DNA from: Brachycybe producta
Lineage: Eukaryota; Arthropoda; Diplopoda; Playtdesmida; Andrognathidae
NCBI GenBank assembly: GCA_036925085.1
Contig: JAUPFP010000019.1
Location: forward strand, 2,050,001 to 2,114,000
Direction of reading: 5' to 3'
Length of the DNA: 64,000 nt
This document shows, in pieces, positions 11,801 through 23,800 of this stretch (its first letter is position 1; every line of letters starts with the position of its first letter). A program made the translations under genes and the position numbers. The notes below the pieces were generated by a model. The model worked only from the letters and a program-made list of their open reading frames with translations, ran no database searches and was not told where the DNA came from.

Positions 11801-14800
11801 CTTGCAAGAAGCCATATACATGTTTGGCTCATTTCTACAACACTTACACATCATTTGACCTAGAATATATGCTCTAATACTTCTTGTCCTAAAATCACAT
11901 GCCTTAAACATGTGCCCTACATTAATTTGCCCCAAAACACATTTGAACTAAATAAGCATTTGACCTAAATTGTCATTTGATCTAAACAGCCATTTGACCA
12001 ACAAGTATATTTCACCAAAAGAAACATTTGCCCTAAAAGACAAATGTTCTTTAGGGCAAACATCATTTTAGGGCAAGTGGTTTTAGGACAAATGTATATT
12101 TCTCAGATGCGACATATTTATATATCTATGTATTCATAAAAATAAAAGTTGTATGCATAATTCATATTCAAGCAAGAAGACCAGGGTGGCATTTGTACCT
12201 TCCTATTTTTCCCCGGGCAATGCCAGGTATCTCTGCTAGTCATCAATAACTTCTCAAGAGATTCTATGATTATTTCTGGTTTTTGGCCAAGTAAGCACCC
12301 TAGGTTAGCAGTTTACCATCAATTGTGCAGCTCATCAGACATAATATCATTTTCTGAGGCCAAAGAGAAACAATTTCTGGGATCAAGGTCGTCCTTGTCT
12401 ATTGGGTTTTAGAGAACAATTTCAAGAATAACTAGATAAATGTAGACCTGAGGACATCTTTCCTGGAGACGAATCGCAATGGCAAAAGTGCTGCTGAATG
12501 TGGATGAAGTGTCCTAAAATCGTTTACATTCATGGATATTAGTATTGAATACAGCTGCATTTGAGTTAAGGAGAGATTTTGAAACTGTGTGAATGAATAC
12601 TCCTGCCATGGCCCTTATTTCTGACTTGAAACTTCAGGCTTATATCACTGTAAACTCATAACAATGTTTCAATTGAATTGCATTAATCTCTCTTGCAATC
12701 AATATATCTTTTCTTTACAGATGACAGAACGTCATGGAACCACTTGCAGGAACTGACATTATCGCATTGTCATTGTTTGCGATTGGAAGATTTTCTGCTT
12801 TACCTAGCATATTTACCAGCAATTGAGTCTGTTGTATTAGAAGATGTGTTTCGCGAACCTCCTAAAGGATGCAGCTATGTCGGTTTGAGTGCTGGAACTG
12901 GTTTAGGAATGTCATCTGCCATTGTCAGCAATCAGCAAGAATTAATTGCAGTCAATGGTAATGCAATGGAGGCTGTTGCTGCTCCACCCGCTGCTGAACG
13001 CGATTTTGACGAAGATGATGAGGATGATGACGAAGACGACGACGATGAAGAAGAGGAGGAGGAGGACGATGAGGAGGTTGAGGAGGAAGACGAGGAGGCG
13101 GAGGATGAATCGGACGATTCCATTAACGAAAACTATGGCGAGTTTTCAGAAAGAGAAGATGTATTAGCATTAAGTATTGCAGAGTGTTGTAGTGAAAGAG
13201 CTCTGAATTTTAAGATAGAAAAATGTAGACACTGCGGCTTAGTAATGAACAGCAGACATACAAAAGTGGATTCTTTAGATCCTCAGCCAGGAACGTCAAT
13301 GGGATGTAGTTGTGTTCAGCCAATTAGCCCAACAGTTTGTGATATGGAAAGATCAGCACCTGAGATAACACAAAAGAGAAAATCTAAGAAATGCTATTCC
13401 GTTAAAATGATTGATCAAGAATGCAGTGTTACCGTTGATGACATAAAACAGGAAACACGCTGGGTTTCTAATTTGGGAGATGAAAGACCGATTGATGGGA
13501 AAAGGTAGTAAATATGAAAGTATTTCAGATGTTATCTTTTGTACGTCTAAATAACAATTCTGTTACTTTTTTGGAAGGGTGCTAGAAGGTCGTGCCAGTC
13601 GTTATAAACCAGCAGGAATTCAAAGCAGAAAGTCGTATTACTCTCCTCATGCTGTAGATAAAGCTAGTGGAACAAGTGATCCCATACTAGAGGATGATTA
13701 CGAACAGGTATTTTATTTTTAGAACACATGCAGTTGAGACATTTCAGCTGTTTTATTTTTGTTGGGCCATGTAACTCTGTTTAGCTTCTGGGCCATCCAG
13801 CACTGTTGGTGCTGTTCGACACAGATTATTGTTGATACAGTGTGAATCACCTGTTGCATGTGATGCATGCTACATGAATTATTTTTCCAAATGTTTTTCT
13901 TTTAAAGTGTTTTCTTTAAAAATCTTTTTGTTCATAGTGTATTTGTTTGTTTGTGTCCCCTAAAAAGCCCTAAGGGCCTTTTTCAAAAGTTTAGAAATAC
14001 AAAACTACACCCCTCTCAAAACCCCTGCCCTAAAAAATTCCAAACAAACTTTCTTTTCAGTTTTTGTAAACAAGGTCTCCCCTCCTTAAAAAACCCTACA
14101 GGGCATAACACCACCACGAAAACCAGAAAGTAAAAAAGACAACAAAATAACAAGTCCCCCTCTTATGAACTCCTACATAGGCCCAAGTTATATAAATGAA
14201 AAAATGGGTCAATTCAAATATTATTTAAATAAATAATATTTGAATTGACATTAAGAACTAACCATCCAATCACTAGAGTCCAGTGGTTTCCTATGAGAGG
14301 CAAACCATATAAAAAGGCCAGTATTTGGCTGACTAAAAGCATTAGGACCTTGGCATCTCTCTTGGAATACTGTCAAGTTGCCTAACAATTTGAAACTCTG
14401 GAGAAAATTTAAAAAGCAGAGTTGGCTACCAAGTGTTCTGGCCAGAGCTGCATCCTGTAAAAGTGACAGAACAAGAATGAACCATTGGCTATAAGCCAAC
14501 TTGGTATAATCTGAGAAACTGTCTCTTGAGCAAATTTGCAGCATTCATAACACTCTTGGCTGTTCAACATCGAGCTTCCAGAGGGGACTCTAGTAATTTC
14601 AATTTTTGGGAAACTTCACAGAAATGGATATCTGGAAACTGTAAGAATAGTATTTTATAAATTGTTGTATACCTTCTAATTTTTTTTTTCTTCTAACCAT
14701 TGTTTGAGAACTCACATATATGTATTGTAACGAACCACCTTCATGGGGATAGAATTTACTAAAAAGCGGTTGGCTATGCCGCTTATTCTATTTTTTACAG

Positions 14801-17800
14801 TTAAAATGGATCTTAGCTGTCTGCTACCCCTCGGGCTTTCGCCCGTTAAAAGCTGGTTGATCATGTTGTTCCTTGAAGTTTCATCTAGAAGTAATGATCC
14901 AGGTTTACACCTGGGTTAGCAATTCGAGATGATGAATGATGCGAACTTTTGTTCTTTCCAATAAGTATAAAAATAAGATGTAGCAACTTTTTACTCTTCA
15001 CAATAATTTATTTACACAATATACAGAATTTGGCCACAATCGGGCATAATTTCAGTGTCAGAGTAAACAATTCAAAAAGTGCTTAACAAACTCTAAAATA
15101 CACGGCCTTTTATACTATAAAAGAGAATACTGAGAACACTTTCTCAGTATCTCCTGATTGGGCAAAACAAAAGTAAAAACCAAACTGGCCAATCGATGTG
15201 ATTGACCAGTGGTCACCAAAATATAGAAAAATGACTCGTCGTCAATAAGAACAAACTTACACAAGAAAGTTTCACCCCATAGACTTAATGCTGAGGCTTA
15301 TCAGGGCAATCTCTTTGTATTAAGGGGTGGGATTGAGAGGAAAAAGGACCCAAGACCCACGACAGTGTATTGGTGCCATCAGCTGATAGAACTAGGTCAA
15401 TCCTCTGTAAATGAGTACAGAGGGTTGACAAAGTTTCACGCCAATTTTCAACAAAAACAAACGAGCCAGGATCGCTCCAGGGCTTATCGTTTCACCATAT
15501 ATTTTTATTGTCATAGTATTAGGTGTAGGCTATATATTATTGTTTGTCTTAATAATTAAAGGGAATGGTAAATAAAAATTGTTATTTTATGATTTTATAA
15601 TGAATAAATATTAAATAAACAAAAGTCTTTAAATTTCCACTAATGGTCTTCATTGGCCAAAACGAACCAAGACAGAATTGATATGCCTTTTAATAAAATA
15701 AAATAAAGTTATAAACAAACAAAGAAGGAATAACACACCCCTCTGCCCATTGTATTCATTTTCCCTTGATTGGGTTTATGGTTTTATAATTTCATTTTGT
15801 TTTCATTTTTGCTTTTCACACCTGCATGTGAAAAGCTGATGTCAGCAACTTTGGCCAAACAGTACCATTTGGGCCCAAGTCCCTTAAGTGACCAATAGAA
15901 AAAGTGCTCTGGGAATCCGGATATCATGATATATAGAGCTGTAAAGAGCTTAAGCAGAAAATCTATGCCGGTTTTTGGCTATATTCTAATTTTGTTCAGA
16001 AGTTGTTTACACCGGATCTTATCAGTTCAAATTTATATTGTTACTGGAATTAAACAAGTTAATTTTCACTAGGTTGTAGTAGGTTGTGCTTCATCATCAT
16101 CATTTCAGCTTTCCACCGGGCCATCGTGTACAAGATGACGACCAGGTGCAAACCTGCAAAACTTTAAGGGATAGCAGTCAACGCGATCTTCAAGGTTAAT
16201 TTCTCGGGCGCAAGCCTGACGGCATAACAGACGACAAAAGATCCTCAAAACTGTGGAAGTTTGTTTGAGGACTAGTGAGGACGTTAGAAAGGTATTATAT
16301 TGGCCAAATCCTCCAGGACCAGATAGAGTAAGTGACCTAGCCAATCACTTTCTAATCGAGTGAACAACTCAAACGGTACCTAATAAAGAGCAGACTCTAT
16401 CAAGTCGAGAAGGATCCGTCACACAGTATCCTTGCAACTCGTCACTGAAGCAACTCAAAAGCATGTTGATACAGAAACAGTGGGTTTCCTTGTGTAAATA
16501 CGTATCTGAGACTAGAAAATAAAGAAAAAGAATGTGGTCCCATTTTAAGGGTTGTATGTTATGTTTTCGTCCAATTGTTGCACTGATTCTTTCCATCCCT
16601 TAATTTCTTCAGACAACTACAAAGGTCCAAATAGCACTATCGAGGGTGCCTTACTCACCATCACAAAACGTTTTCTTTCAGAACTTACGAGTTATGTCAG
16701 ATACTTTACTGAGTCTAACTGTCATGTCGTGTGGCATTTCGGATATTTGTCTACGTCACTGTCCAAAATTGGAACATCTCGAAGGTTGAAGTGCGACGGG
16801 TGTATTCTAGGCTTTATCTTAATCTTGACCGTTTTGTTTTTATTAATATTAGTTGAATCTTGTCGCATTTTACGTCGTGTGCGACTCCGTAAATGTCCGC
16901 TACTAGTCAAAGTTTCTGTCTCGCAATGTCCCAAGTTGGATGTTGTTAATATGACAAAAGATATGGGAAGATTGCCTCCGAAAAGGAACCGAATTTTGTT
17001 TCTGCAACCAATATACGAGACGAGTGAGTCTCAAGACAATAAAAACAGTAAACGTACTTATATGAAGTCAAAGGTGAAGGAAGTAGAAAGTAGGGAATCG
17101 GTTTTATACATTACTGAACAGTGATACTTTTACATTTTAATTTTTGAAGTTTGATGCCATTGCCGTTGAGAAAACAGCTCTTCAGTCGACGTTACCAGGT
17201 TACAACGTCTGTGTTGTTTGGGATGACGGTTCCACGAGAGATTTCCGACTAATCCACCGCCAAATCGTTTACCGCTGGCTCAATCTTATTAGTAACATAA
17301 ACAGGTAAGTTTGTCCTAAACTTATTTAAAAAATTGAATTCCCCTCAATTTCTTTAAAAACCGGTTTGTGTTTTGTATGCTTTATTTTTTGTTTTAGTAA
17401 ATTGATTCATGAAAACCTGTTTACCAAAGGACCGGGGTCAATTATATCCAAACAGAAAGAATATCCTTGGGGAAGAAAAATACACCGTATTCAAGGTAAG
17501 GAATTAGAAATTCATAAAAAAAAACTATCACGATACAAAAAAGTAAATTGAATGATCACAGCGCAGGTAAAATTGCAGACTTGAGCAACTTTGAAAAGAA
17601 TTTCAGAACGTTGTTGAGTGTAAAACAGTAAACAAATATATAGCAGTTATTTTCTTGATGATATATGTTACAGTAAAAATCGTTTCACATGAAAAGAATG
17701 AGACCTAAGGTGGCTGAATAGATATTTAGTTTGCTTTTGTCCTCCCGGATGGCGCCACTGAAGTGGCTAATGCTATGCTCCATAGATGATTTTGTAAAAT

Positions 17801-20800
17801 TTGGATGTAAAAACGTCAAGTGAACATTTATTTTAGAAACAACATTACGAAAAAGTCCAAACTTATAAAAACTAGAATGGTAGAAGATTGTTAAAATGTT
17901 TTAATGGCAATATCTTAAAAAATAAACATTTTATAACAGCTTGAAAATGACCCGTTTTTTCGTTTTTCCATCACTTCGAATTTTTTTGTAATGTTTCTCG
18001 TGAAAAACGTTTGCTCGAAAAATTTATTAAATACAATTAAATTATTTTTGGCAACACAAGATACACAAATATAGTTAATTATTTACAGGCTTTGTAATTA
18101 ATATATAGTAGACTTTTACTGATACATAGTAGACTGATATATAATTCAACAAGGGAAAACAGTCAAAATTAAACTTTGAATACATGCTTGTTGGTTGTTT
18201 GTCACTATAGTGTGGCCTTTCAATTTTACATGTTAAGCGGATGCTACACGTAGCAATAATTCAGCAACTTAAGAGTAACATAGGCGCGTTGCTGTATTGT
18301 TTCATGTAAGTTGAAACGTCTGTCATAGCAGCAACAAACCGAATTGTTGCTCACAAATTGAAAGCAACAAAATTTTCAAATAGAAATTGGTTCTATTTTC
18401 AAGCAACCATTTCAGGCAACAGCCATTAAAAACGGTTTGTATAATCACATCACATGGCTATTTTAATTTATGAAGAGTATAGTATTATGAAGAAAAATGT
18501 CTACCAACATGACATGTAGTTATCAAAAAGGGAAATAATTGTTCCTAATAGAATTTTATAAAGGTATGTTTGATTCACAATTAGGAACTATTTAATAGCC
18601 ATTATAATGAAATCAGCAGCTTTTCTACTCTCAAAGGAGGACACCATTTTTGTTTCACAACCTCTTCGTTTCATTGGTTGTTGTTGCTTTCAAGAATGAG
18701 TTAAGATTTGAAGTACTCAGTAAGTTTTATGAAAGTTGCTACATGTATCATAGGTGTTGCTAGCAACAAATGGGAAACTACTGTTGCTACAACTAATATT
18801 GTAGCTTGACTGTTGCCATGTGTAGTATCAGCTTTAGGAGTTAAAAAGCTTACTGGTGATCCACTTGGTTGTGGTGAAACTAGTATAGGTAGCCTCTGCT
18901 ATTGGTGTCATGCAAAGTGTCCTTTACGATAGTTGACTATCATTTGTATAGTCTTTATTGTTTACTTCTATTCGAAGTAATCAAAGTATTCGAATGCTTT
19001 GTAATTATATTTGTGCTTAAAAAATATAAACTTTCACAAAACCTCCTATAGAACATATAGCACCTCGACCAGAAGAGTGGCCCAACTAAAAAAAAACACT
19101 TTTTTGGAAAACCTCAATTATTGTAGGGGAGCCAAATAAACGAATATTGTGAAGCTTTTCAAGTGCAAAAACCGTTTTAACTCGGTTTTTGCACTTGAAA
19201 AGCTCAGCAAAGTAAGCCATGAATCTTCTCGTAACTTTAAACTCATTTTGCCAATGATTTTCCCTTCTAGTCTAGGTGCGATATAGCCACGGCAGGGGCA
19301 ACATCCAGTTGGGAGAGGGACAAAACAAAATAAATATTTATTCAGCCACTTTAAAAGAAATTTTAAAAAACGTATTTCCAGTGTTTTAGTACTATAATGT
19401 TATGGCACACGCACTCAGCTAGTATGGGAAGAAGAGTGCAGGGTCCCAAATGAATAATAAATTGTACTGCGATAAGTATTATTTAATATCACTTAAGTAG
19501 AAACTCCACAATACATACTTCAGGTAAGAAAGTATGCAGAAAAGCAGTAAATTCATAAAACCCGAGCTGAGAATTAAGTGTTTTTTTTATATGAAAAGCT
19601 TTTCAGAAAGATACTATCTTAAGCCACGGTTATTTAAAATCGTTTACAGCTAACGTTTACTGCAATACGGAATAATGACATCAAAGTGACACCACAGCAA
19701 GGGTTGCATTGTGTCTTGTTAAACAAAATTTTCGAGTTACTTGTTTTATCTTAAACGAAATTAATTATATGGAAAATCTATCTTTAGGAAATATACCTAA
19801 CGTATATATTTTGCATTCAATGAATTTATTGTTATTCAATTTCATGTTAACAATTTCCTATGTATAAATTTCTGATGAGGATCAAACACTATAGGCCTAG
19901 CAAGAAAATAAAATATTAAGAAGTGAAGTGAAAATTCAAATTCACCATTTTTTTTCTATTTACGTTCTTCACCTTGTATAGCAATATTAGAAAAGGTAAT
20001 ACATAGTAGGCAACAAATGTTACGACCTTTGCATGGTTGTCACATTTAACATGACCCTGTTTTGCTCCTTCTTTAATTAGGAGGAGCAAGACTGAATCCT
20101 GATGTCGTCTGCTAGGCTGGTATAGTAGGCAGCCCGGTGGACGACATGAACTCTAGGTAGGGTCACTGTCAACCCCCAGGTGGAGCAGCCTGGTGGGTAC
20201 TTAATGGCAAGGCAGCCATTAAGGAGAGACAGTGTAGTATGACCCTGAGAAGTGAGTGGATGTGTGCTGCAGTGATGAATGGCGTCCAAGATGGCCACCA
20301 TAGAAACATCCCTTTGTTCTTATGTTGCTGTTTTGGGTGTTCTTTGGTTTTCTCTGCTGAACTCCTTTCCTTGTTCAGCAGATATCTGTATAAGTAATAC
20401 TAAGTAAGTGTTTGTTTGGAATAAATCCTTTATATTATTTTAACTACACTGTGTGGTGTCACGTGTGCATTATTCTGGGGAAGTATCCGCGGGAGGGTGG
20501 GGTTACACCGGCTCGTCACTGTCCTGTGTGGCCGGTATTTCGCGTCGGTTCCACGATGAGATCCATCGGGGATTCACTGTGGGTTCTTCATCGGTTCAGC
20601 GGGAAGTCACCGTCGACTTGCGGCGAGGAAGACTCCGGACCGTCGCTCCCTAGGGATTATGTGGGAGCAAGAGGGCAGCTGGCGTTGCGATCCCGGCCCC
20701 TTTCGGAGTCAGGATCCAGTAAGACGGGGAAGTTTTACCGGGGGTGTTGTGACAGGCCCAGTTGGGTTGTTACACATACTTTTATACTATTGTTTACAAA

Positions 20801-23800
20801 TTTAATCACTTTCTGCGGTGTAAATGGGACTCTGCCGGACGGTCAACATACTGCTGGGCGTGCCGGTAGACCATTTAACTTCAAATCCGAACTGTTTAAT
20901 ACAGGGTGGCTGATTTTTTTGATTTTTTTTAAATCAAATAAATCGATTTTTTTTATTTAAATTAGATTTTTTTTTATTTAAAACAGATTTTTTTATTTTT
21001 TTTTATTTATATGAAATATTAAATTTTTTTTATGATGATTTTTGCAAAAAATGAGTAATAACATTGTTAATTGTGAAGTTGTTAGTAAAATAATTGCAAA
21101 ATAATAAAATAAAATGTTAATAAACATTGAAATTTGAAAATAATAAGTTTCAAGCACTGTTAATTTAACATTCTGAACATAAACATGAGCCTTGCAGCCT
21201 TTTCAGTTCCCAGAGCAAATCATTGTCTCAGAGGTAAACTGTGTTAAGTCACTTTTTTTTTAAAAAAAACACGAGTTTTACATCTCCATAAGATATAAAA
21301 TTCGTGTTTTTAAACAGATTGTAAAGTTCTATCAGTGGTGAACAGTGTTAAGTCCACAGTTTTACACATCGGCTGCTAGATGCTCTTAAATAGAATACTA
21401 TTACTATTTATATCAATGTGTCCCTTTAATGATTTCCACCAGTTATTTGGGGATACTTCCTCAAGCATATCTTAAAAATAATGCATTAATAAAAGGACTA
21501 CCACCGGACTTTATTTTATAAACATAAAGAAAAATGCTGGAAACTGTTTTCTTTTTATTGTATAATTTAAATGTTAAAATAAATGTGAATATTTTTATTT
21601 AAAAAAATAATTTGATTTAAATCACGATTTAAATCAATGTGATTTAAATCACTGCCACCCTGGTTTTTTGCAGGCTCTACGGTCCGTCTCCAACGGACCG
21701 TAGAGCCTGCAAAAAATCTAAACGGCTTTGCAGATTTTGATTCTCCAAAAAAATCTAAAAACTGGGTTGTTGCACAAAAGCAAATGAGTGACACGCACCC
21801 TACACCGTTATAATATTTTATTTTCTTGCAAGACCTATAACAGTGGTAGTGCGTTCTGAAGCACATCTACACAAGTACGAACATGCATGTCTTCAATTGA
21901 AAATTACGAAGTGGTTTATTTTGTTTAAATTGATAGCAATCCCATATGCCACAATGGCACTGTTTTAAAGTAACAAATGCTAAGAATTCTGGCCTGGTTA
22001 TCTTTGTTTCAAATAGGAGACCTTCAGGATGGAAGGTTTGAAGTATGCACTGATATGCCATGGATTAGAGAACTGTGGAATTCTCCTTATTGTTCAAAAG
22101 CAACGTGGCCTCAATACACAGGTTAGTATCGCATTTAGTAAAAATAATATGGGGTTGACGAGAAAGTTCCAAGAATAAATCAAATTCATAAATTTCAAAG
22201 CTATGTTTTGTAGTAACTTCGAAATGCATATTTAAAAAAAAATTCTGAAGTTTTAACAACAAGTAGATATTTCAAGTTGCGACAATGATAAGTTGAGGAG
22301 TTATAACAATTTTAAGCGATATACAGAATGTTCACAAAGCATCCAACAACGAAATTGTCGAAATTTACAAGTAATCACGTTAAAAAAAATCTAAACACCA
22401 AAACTATATTCAATTTAGTTCAATTCAGTACACCTGCAATCACCTTAAAAGCCATGTGGCAGGGGGGGGGGGGGGGGTTTGCCCCGATCACAAATGATTG
22501 TCAATCAGGTAAAACAAGACATCATTGTTAAATTGAAATCGTCCCAACAAAGAACTATCAACTGGAAGGGAATTCCATAGTCTAATAACATTCAGGAAAA
22601 AAGACAAAACATATGCATCAGTTCTAGCCATTAATTGTTTTAAAGTCTTATGAGGATCTATATTTAATAAGTCATTAATGAATGCAATATTATCATCTGC
22701 CAGTAAGCGTCCGTAAAGGGCAACGCTTTCGTCATTTCTTCTGCCTGCTAATGATTCCCATTTTATATCCTGAAGCATAGACGATACTGTCAGTATACAC
22801 ATATCTTCGTTTCACAACTCTTCCAGCCCTACGATGTTTGGCTGAAATTATTCATTTTAACAATAATAAAAATAATTTTCAGAATCATTTGAAACATCAT
22901 GTGTAACAGTGTAGCCCTCTTTTTTGCAGTAATAGTATAAACGGGAAGCAGTGTTGGGGAATATTTAAAATACATCCGTTAAATAATGTATTTGTATTTT
23001 AAATTACTTTTTATTTATAGTACTAGTGGGGTAACCCGTCTTAAATGACCGGAGCAAAATTCACAGGCAACTGTGCCCAGCATTAAAATTTCTTTTCCTC
23101 CGCCCTTTTATGACGTCAGACCAAGTAACAAACCAATTAGAAATTGATGACGTTCATAAAAGGGCGGAGCAAAAGAAATTCTAATGATGGACACAATTGC
23201 CTTGATAAATTCTAGTTTAATATTGCTACTATTATCCCCTCCCCTTTTTTATATTTGAAAGAGAAAATGAGATTTTCATTTTCTCTGGTGTGCGCATGCG
23301 CGTCGTTTTTTCTTTTTTTTACTCTTTTCATTTCAATTTCAGTTTCCCCTTCCCCCTTTTTCCCCTCCATGTTTCCCTCTCCCCCTCTACACTTTCCAAC
23401 CTTTTTCCCTCTCCAATTTAATATCATGGGGTTCTTGAATGAAGAGTGTGCAACATTAAATTTATATAAATTCCGACGTGGTTCAAGGTTTTTGTCCTTA
23501 ATTGTTTTTACCTTGCTTAATATATATACTGTATACTAGTGGGGTAACCCGTCATAAATGACGGGAGCAAAATTCACAGGCAATTGTGCGCATGCGCGTC
23601 GTTTGTTTCTTTTTTACTCCTTTCATTTCAATTTCAGTCACCCCTTCCTCTTTTTTCCTCCCGCCACATTTCTCTCTCCCCCTCTACACTTTCCAACCTT
23701 TCCCCCTCCATGTTTCTTTCTCTCTCCCCCTCTACACTTTCCAACCTTTTCCCCTCTCCAATTTAATATCATGGGGTTCTTGGATGGGGAGTGTGCAACA

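Noticed and set aside
7060-12095. CRISPR-like spaced repeats
   Set aside because: Repeat cores are degenerate with unequal spacers in a eukaryotic intron. No cas genes or array structure.
12932-13123. Poly-Ser open frame on the - strand
   Set aside because: It is the antisense shadow of the FBXO38 acidic tract. The + strand frame has splice sites and homology.
14251-14544. - strand open frame of 97 codons
   Set aside because: No domain recognised and not supported by splice sites or repeats. Left unassigned.
16552-16784. Open frame from 16552 read as the start of FBXO38 exon g
   Set aside because: That register gives no FBXO38 similarity over 16682-16784. The other register does, with a good acceptor at 16680-16681.
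17024-17029. GTGAGT as donor of FBXO38 exon h
   Set aside because: A consensus donor, but joining it to the next exon gives an immediate stop. The GTGAAG at 17074 keeps the frame.
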